Shown in pieces: positions 60,201-64,000 of a stretch of DNA of 64,000 nucleotides. Each line of letters opens with the position of its first letter. The first letter of the stretch is position 1. The translations under genes were made by a program, and so were the position numbers. Under the pieces are notes generated by a model. The model searched no databases. It was not told the DNA's origin and worked only from the letters and a program-made list of their open reading frames with translations. This DNA is from Acidimicrobiales bacterium. GTDB lineage: Bacteria; Actinomycetota; Acidimicrobiia; Acidimicrobiales; Aldehydirespiratoraceae. The stretch is from positions 930,001 to 994,000 of the forward strand of contig JAWKIR010000002.1 of the NCBI GenBank assembly GCA_041394245.1. The letters run 5' to 3'.

Positions 60201-61481
60201 TCACGATGCCGACGTCGTCCCCGGTCCCCATTGCTGCTGTCCGACCTCGAACCGGCGGAGTCCCTCGCCCTTCGCGGCGAGCGCTGCCGGCCCGATCGCG
60301 CTCGAACCGAACCTCTCCCGTATCTCGTCGACGACGCTGTCGGCGTCACTCCAGGCCGGACCGGCCACCTCGTCGAGGGTCAACTGCCGAACGGATCCGT
60401 CGACCAGTTGCGACAGGCTCACGCCGAGCAGGCGAACCCCCGGGGTCGGGTCGAGCCGGCGAAGCATGGCCTCGGCCTCGATGCCGATGGCTCGGGCGCC
60501 GTCGAGCGGTTCGGGCGTCGTGACGGAGCGGGTGATCGTCGTGAAGTCGGCGAACCGGACCTTGATGGTCACCGTTCGGCCCATCACGGCGGCGGAGCGA
60601 AGCCGACCTGCCACGGCGTCCGCCATCCGCATCAGTTGGGGACGCAGGTCGTCGTGGGTGCACAGGTCACGGGCGAACGTCTCCTCGTGTCCGATCGACT
60701 TCAGTTCCTGATCGACCACCACCGGTCGGTCGTCGCGCGCCTGCGCCAGTGCGTGGAGATGGGCACCGGCCGCCTTTCCGACACTCGCCTCGATCCGGCG
60801 ACGGGGTTGGGCAGCGAGGTCGCCGACCGTCTCGATCCCCAGGCTCGAGAGACGACGCCCTGTCGCAGGGCCGACCCCCCAGAGATCACGCACCGGCATC
60901 GGATGCAGGAAGTCGAGTTCGGAACCCGGCTCGACGACGTGGACACCGGAGCCGAAGACGGGACCGCGCCGCGATGCCGTCGGCTTCGCCCGCTCGGTCG
61001 CCAACTTGGCGAGGAACTTGTTGGTGGCGACGCCGACCGAGCAGGTCAGATGCTGCTCAGCCAGCACCCGCGCCCTGATGGCCGCCGCGATCTCGGCCGC
61101 GCGCTCCTCCCCGTGCAGGGCGCCGCGCACATCCAGGAAGGCCTCGTCGAGCGACAGGGGTTCGACCCACGGCGTGACGTCGCGCAGGATCGTCATGACC
61201 TCACGGCTGACCTCGGCATAGTGCGCGTGGTCGCCGGGAAGGAACACCGCATGGGGGCACAGCCGGCGAGCCCTCGTCGACGGCATCGCCGAACGGATCC
61301 CGAAGACGCGCGCCTCGTAGCTCGCAGCGGCGACGACGCCGCGATCGCCGGTGCCTCCGACCACAACCGGCTGACCCCGCAGCTCGGGCCGCCTCCGGAG
61401 CTCGATGGACGCGAAGAATGCGTCCATGTCGACATGGATGAAACCGAGTGTGCCGTCGGGCGGGCGACCGGCCGTGCTCAC
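60201..61481 (-). CDS. dinB: DNA polymerase IV (Y-family)
   Basis: 426 residues, error-prone lesion-bypass polymerase. FIHVDMDAFFASIELRRRPELRGQPVVVGG split over ~14-43 (catalytic Asp), SYEARVFGIRSAM, VEPLSLDEAFLDV (Asp-Glu pair), VGVATNKFLAKLAT, LWGVGPATGRRL (HhH), then the little-finger domain (~250-350). A C-terminal beta-clamp-like QLTLDEV is visible. The GTG start overlaps the NUDIX stop. No LexA box is evident before the pair. Confidence 0.95.
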   Translation of the reverse strand: MSTAGRPPDGTLGFIHVDMDAFFASIELRRRPELRGQPVVVGGTGDRGVVAAASYEARVFGIRSAMPSTRARRLCPHAVFLPGDHAHYAEVSREVMTILRDVTPWVEPLSLDEAFLDVRGALHGEERAAEIAAAIRARVLAEQHLTCSVGVATNKFLAKLATERAKPTASRRGPVFGSGVHVVEPGSELDFLHPMPVRDLWGVGPATGRRLSSLGIETVGDLAAQPRRRIEASVGKAAGAHLHALAQARDDRPVVVDQELKSIGHEETFARDLCTHDDLRPQLMRMADAVAGRLRSAAVMGRTVTIKVRFADFTTITRSVTTPEPLDGARAIGIEAEAMLRRLDPTPGVRLLGVSLSQLVDGSVRQLTLDEVAGPAWSDADSVVDEIRERFGSSAIGPAALAAKGEGLRRFEVGQQQWGPGTTSAS

Positions 61482-61969
61482 GGCTGGATGCGTTCGGCGG
61501 ACATCTCGGCGGGCACCCGTCCGAGCGCTCGGTACGCGAAGTGTCGGCTCTCTCGCCATGGTTCCGCGATCCAGCGACGCATCGGCTCGGCGACCCAGGG
61601 CGGGCTGGCGCCGAGGCGGTCGTGGACCGTCGCCGCGTCGAGGAAGTCGGCCTCGATCACGATGCCGTCCGGATCGTCGACGACGATGTCGCCGAGGTAG
61701 GCCTCGGCGAGATGCACCTCGACCTCGAGGTGCATCTCCAGATCGACGAAGTGCACCTCGGTCGTCCAGCACAACTGTGACCAGGTGGCGACGGCCAGAC
61801 CGGTCTCCTCTTCCACTTCGCGGCTCAGCGCGCCGAGCAGCGTCTCGCCGGCATCGACGACACCGCCCGGCGTCGACCAGTCGATCCGGCCGTCGCGACG
61901 ACGGTTGGCGACGAGAAGGAGACCGTCGTCGTTGGTGATCAGGCCGCCGGCCACCTTCCATTGCCGCAT
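61478..61969 (-). CDS. NUDIX hydrolase
   Basis: 163 residues. The Nudix box GX5EX7REUXEEXGU is intact (~37-59, from GGVVDAGE to EEETGL). May cleanse oxidised nucleotides (MutT-like) or cleave another nucleoside diphosphate; context with dinB supports nucleotide-pool or DNA-damage handling. ATG 61969; longer in-frame starts add an Arg-rich segment with no homology. CATGCT stands 6 bases before the ATG (possible leaderless -10). Confidence 0.88.
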   Translation of the reverse strand: MRQWKVAGGLITNDDGLLLVANRRRDGRIDWSTPGGVVDAGETLLGALSREVEEETGLAVATWSQLCWTTEVHFVDLEMHLEVEVHLAEAYLGDIVVDDPDGIVIEADFLDAATVHDRLGASPPWVAEPMRRWIAEPWRESRHFAYRALGRVPAEMSAERIQP

Positions 61970-61975
61970 GCCCTC

Positions 61976-61981
61976 AGCATG
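61976..61981 (-). promoter_or_regulatory. Possible -10 of nudix-dinB
   Basis: CATGCT on the minus strand, one mismatch from TANNNT, 6 bases before ATG 61969. Spacing matches leaderless starts elsewhere in the window. Confidence 0.3.
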
Positions 61982-62006
61982 CCAGCCACAGCCCCGCCGG
62001 GGGCGT

Positions 62007-62726
62007 TCAGCTGTCCGCGTTGAACTCCACCGCGCCACCGGCGCCGAGTTCGGTCTGCACCGGCGCGATCTCGATGGCGGGCGTCGAGATGCGAGCGGCG
62101 CCGAGTTCGGTCGACACCCCGACCGGCGCCGCGGGCGGCGCGTCCCGGTCGGCGACGAGGACCAGTGTCCCCATACCGGTCGCGGCGATGACGACGCCGA
62201 CGAGCGGAAGCAGCAGCTGGCGCCGAATCCGCCGCTGGTCGGCCGCGACGTCGGACCCTGAGTTCATGAGGCGGCGGAGTCGGGCATCGACGTCGTCGCC
62301 GGCGAGGGACAGGGCGACGGACAGCACGTCGACGTCGACATCGCGCAGCTGCAACGGTGTGCCGACCGACAGATCCCGCAGGCGGTAGACGAGTGCCAGG
62401 TAGCGGGTCAGGATCGCGTCGGGTCCGAAGCTCGGGTCGACGTCGATGTCGGTGCGGTTGACGGCGATGCGCCCCTCGTCCAGGTCGATGACCAGCTGCG
62501 AGCGTTCGGGTACCAGTCCGGCGCCGGCGATGCCGTAGGCGTCGACCAGGGCGGCCAGCATCGGCTCGTCGAGATCCCGACGACCGTGCTCGACGTCGTC
62601 CAACTCCACGACCGAGAGGCCTGCCCCCGACGCGAGATCGGCCAACTCCCGACCCGCGGCCAGGCGAGCCTGGCGGAGCAGAGCGCCGAGACGGCGCGGC
62701 GGAACGAGACTCGTGGTCGTGCTCAT
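62007..62726 (-). CDS. XRE-type helix-turn-helix protein with C-terminal TM segment
   Basis: 239 residues. N-terminal helix-turn-helix (~12-65: LGALLRQARLAAGRELADLASGAGLSVVELDDVEHG, split), an acidic middle (VIDLDEGRIAVNRTDIDVD), one TM helix (~168-190: QLLLPLVGVVIAATGMGTLVLV) and a ~45-residue outside tail. The layout, cytoplasmic XRE domain plus TM and exterior part, resembles RodZ-like or membrane-tethered regulators but lacks clear RodZ features. ATG 18 bp after dpm1. Confidence 0.7.
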   Translation of the reverse strand: MSTTTSLVPPRRLGALLRQARLAAGRELADLASGAGLSVVELDDVEHGRRDLDEPMLAALVDAYGIAGAGLVPERSQLVIDLDEGRIAVNRTDIDVDPSFGPDAILTRYLALVYRLRDLSVGTPLQLRDVDVDVLSVALSLAGDDVDARLRRLMNSGSDVAADQRRIRRQLLLPLVGVVIAATGMGTLVLVADRDAPPAAPVGVSTELGAARISTPAIEIAPVQTELGAGGAVEFNADS

Positions 62727-62744
62727 ACCCTCACGGGTCGGCAG

Positions 62745-63467
62745 TCAGCGGCGGAATCTGAGCAGGCGGTCGCGCACGCCCCACCAGGTGACGAGCACGA
62801 GTGCCTCGACCACGATCCGGCTCGACATCTTCGAGGTGCCACGCACCCGGTCGACGAACTGGATCGGCACTTCCTCGACCGTGCCGCCGCTCTGCAGCAC
62901 GCGATGGGCCATCTCGATCTGGAAGCCGTAGCCGTCGGCGCGCACCGTCTGGAAGTCGATCTTCGCGAGGGCGCTCGAGGCGTAGGCCCGAAAGCCGCTC
63001 GTCGCATCGTTCACACCGATTCCGAGCACGCGGGATGCGTAGCGGTTGCCCCATTTCGACAATGCACGACGATGCCACTTCCAGTCGGGAATGGACCCAC
63101 CTGCGATGTAGCGGCTGCCGATCGCCAGGTCGGCGCCCGCCTCGACCGCGGCGAGCAGCGACGGCAGCGCCGCGGGATCGTGCTGGAGGTCGCTGTCCAT
63201 CTCGACCATCACGTCGAAGCCGTGGATCAGGCCGTGGCGGAAGCCGTCGCGATACGCGGACCCCAGACCGGACTTCGACGGTCGCCGCATGACTTCGACA
63301 TTGCCGATCTCGGCATCCATCGACTCGGCGATGTCGGCGGTGCCGTCGGGCGAGCCATCGTCCACCACGAGCACGCTGGCATCGGGGCATGCGGCGCGCA
63401 GCAGGCGAAGCACCTCCCGGATGTTCGCCGCCTCGTCGTATGTGGGAAGAACTACCAGGGCACGCAC
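62745..63467 (-). CDS. Polyprenol-phosphate mannosyltransferase-like (GT2)
   Basis: 240 residues. LPTYDEAANIREVL (~7-20), VVDDGSPDGTADIA (~34-47, nucleotide Asp), VEMDSDLQHDP (DxD metal site) and VNDATSGFRAYASSAL, with the C-terminal VPIQFVDRVRGTSKMS signature. Makes mannosyl-1-phosphopolyprenol for protein mannosylation or lipoglycans. No Lnt-type domain is fused. Known actinobacterial Dpm1 proteins look the same. GTG start; TAGAGT 8 bases upstream may be its -10. Confidence 0.88.
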   Translation of the reverse strand: MRALVVLPTYDEAANIREVLRLLRAACPDASVLVVDDGSPDGTADIAESMDAEIGNVEVMRRPSKSGLGSAYRDGFRHGLIHGFDVMVEMDSDLQHDPAALPSLLAAVEAGADLAIGSRYIAGGSIPDWKWHRRALSKWGNRYASRVLGIGVNDATSGFRAYASSALAKIDFQTVRADGYGFQIEMAHRVLQSGGTVEEVPIQFVDRVRGTSKMSSRIVVEALVLVTWWGVRDRLLRFRR

Positions 63468-63533
63468 CGCCGGGAACTCTATCCTGGGGCACCGGAGGGG
63501 CGCGCCGCCTCGGTCCGTGCCGTCTCGCGTCGG

Positions 63534-63539
63534 TAGGCT
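63534..63539 (+). promoter_or_regulatory. -10 of the 63546 gene (leaderless)
   Basis: TAGGCT, 6 bases before GTG 63546. Identical hexamer to that of the Rrf2 gene. Confidence 0.5.
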
Positions 63540-63545
63540 GCGGCC

Positions 63546-63845
63546 GTGGCTTCCTCCTCCCCCAACCCGTCGACCGCCGGGTCACCACAGACCGCCGCGC
63601 CACCGCTGCTGGCTCGGGTCCTCGCGATCATCTCGATCCTCATCGGCGGACTGTGCGGCGGCCTGATCGGCTTCGCGGTGACCGACGTGTCGTGCACCGA
63701 CGGGTGCACGACGACCGCCGGCGTCGTCGGATTCGCGAGCGCGATCGGCTGTGCGCTCGGGGTCGCCGTCGTGGCCGTGCTCGCGCTACGAGCAATGGCC
63801 GAGTGGGACGAGAAGGAAACCCGCCGCCGAGCCCACGAAGAATGA
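63546..63845 (+). CDS. Small hypothetical membrane protein (99 aa)
   Basis: Not recognised. Two hydrophobic stretches (~22-45: LLARVLAIISILIGGLCGGLIGFAV, split, and ~58-82: AGVVGFASAIGCALGVAVVAVLAL, split) around a short loop with two Cys (SCTDGC), which could form a disulfide outside. Basic/acidic tail KETRRRAHEE. The GTG start is leaderless; the stop overlaps the next ATG. Confidence 0.65.
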   Translation: MASSSPNPSTAGSPQTAAPPLLARVLAIISILIGGLCGGLIGFAVTDVSCTDGCTTTAGVVGFASAIGCALGVAVVAVLALRAMAEWDEKETRRRAHEE

Positions 63846-64000
63846 GCGCCCGCCCCGACGAGCCGCTCGCGCACGGGTTGCTCGCGCTCGCGGATCGTGC
63901 CATCGACCTGGTGGTACCCGGCCTCCGCGAGGCCCTCCACACGATGGACCTCGATGCCGGCACGAAGTCGAGCCAGACCGACCTCGTGACCGAGTTCGAC
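63842..64000 (+). CDS. Inositol monophosphatase-family protein, partial (N-terminus only)
   Basis: Runs off the window after 53 residues. SSQTDLVTEFD (~43-53) resembles the first metal-site region (K-x-x-x-D-x-V-T-x-x-D) of SuhB/IMPase proteins, preceded by a helical segment. Could be an inositol, histidinol or 3'-phosphoadenosine phosphatase. ATG 63842 overlaps the previous stop. Confidence 0.6.
   Translation, partial: MSARPDEPLAHGLLALADRAIDLVVPGLREALHTMDLDAGTKSSQTDLVTEFD

Noticed and set aside
61482..62006. Possible LexA/SOS control of nudix-dinB
   Set aside because: No GAAC-N4-GTTC-like or TCGAAC...GTTCGA palindrome before the pair.

Overview
The window is a dense, high-GC chromosomal segment with housekeeping content from an actinomycete. 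Mycothiol synthase, a Bpa/PafE-type proteasome activator, DivIVA/Wag31, SepF without FtsA, DUF3040, MoxR-DUF58-TgpA and menaquinone genes all point to Actinomycetota. The meso-DAP type MurE, the PurS-PurL fusion and the mixed gene order suggest a deep-branching class such as Acidimicrobiia; that class assignment is inference. Genes are packed with 1-4 base stop/start overlaps (ATGA, GTGA). No tRNA, rRNA, CRISPR array, insertion sequence or prophage is visible, and no gene-free stretch exceeds 300 bases. The largest gaps are 3580-3834 and 51812-52054, and both hold structured elements.

Layout. 1-2043 (-) is hisD-hisC, with hisC cut by the window edge. 2105-2983 (+) holds two unknowns, followed by a frame-disrupted TVP38/DedA-like gene (-). 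3629-3746 (-) is a candidate free-standing small RNA of three hairpins ending in a strong terminator. nth (-) and mshD-rlmN (+) diverge from back-to-back promoters, followed by a membrane protein, menG and a VOC protein. 7830-19390 (-) is a ten-gene run, purSL-purQ-purC-purE-purK-purF-purD-purM-purN-menA. 19458-22763 (-) is a PhnCDE-type ABC transporter with a fused double permease. 22858-25135 (-) is a DUF35/thiolase/unknown cassette. 25258-26567 (-) is a nitroreductase and an unknown. 26680-32023 (-) is dnaE1, bpa and a phosphodiesterase; three DnaA-box-like sites lie in front of dnaE1. An Rrf2 regulator (+) follows, then dksA-like and rluD, divIVA, yggT, sepF, yggS and pgeF. 38057-52516 (-) is the cell division/wall cluster mraZ-rsmH-ftsL-ftsI-murE-mraY-murD-ftsW-murG-murC-murB-ftsQ-ftsZ, lacking murF and ftsA. 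52709-55051 (-) is a ROK kinase, a small unknown, an HNH protein and a lipoate ligase-like protein. 55155-59690 (+) is moxR-DUF58-tgpA. The rest is DUF3040, nudix-dinB, dpm1 with a membrane XRE protein, and a partial inositol-phosphatase-like gene.

How the parts work together. Purine synthesis from PRPP to AIR and SAICAR is almost complete here; purB and purH must lie elsewhere. The division cluster links peptidoglycan precursor synthesis to the FtsZ ring, and SepF and DivIVA nearby supply the membrane anchor and the polar scaffold.

Regulation visible in the DNA. At least nine genes start exactly 6-7 bases after a TANNNT -10 element, which implies leaderless mRNAs. mraZ is preceded by five pentamers at an exact 10-bp period around its -10 (a likely MraZ operator). 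rsmH is preceded by a 23-bp long-range stem-loop. Three proteins (a thiolase, a DUF35 protein and a DksA-like protein) carry histone-H1-like Lys/Ala/Pro N-terminal tails. The best candidates for undescribed biology are the small RNA, the rsmH leader stem-loop, the dnaE DnaA-box array and the tailed proteins.
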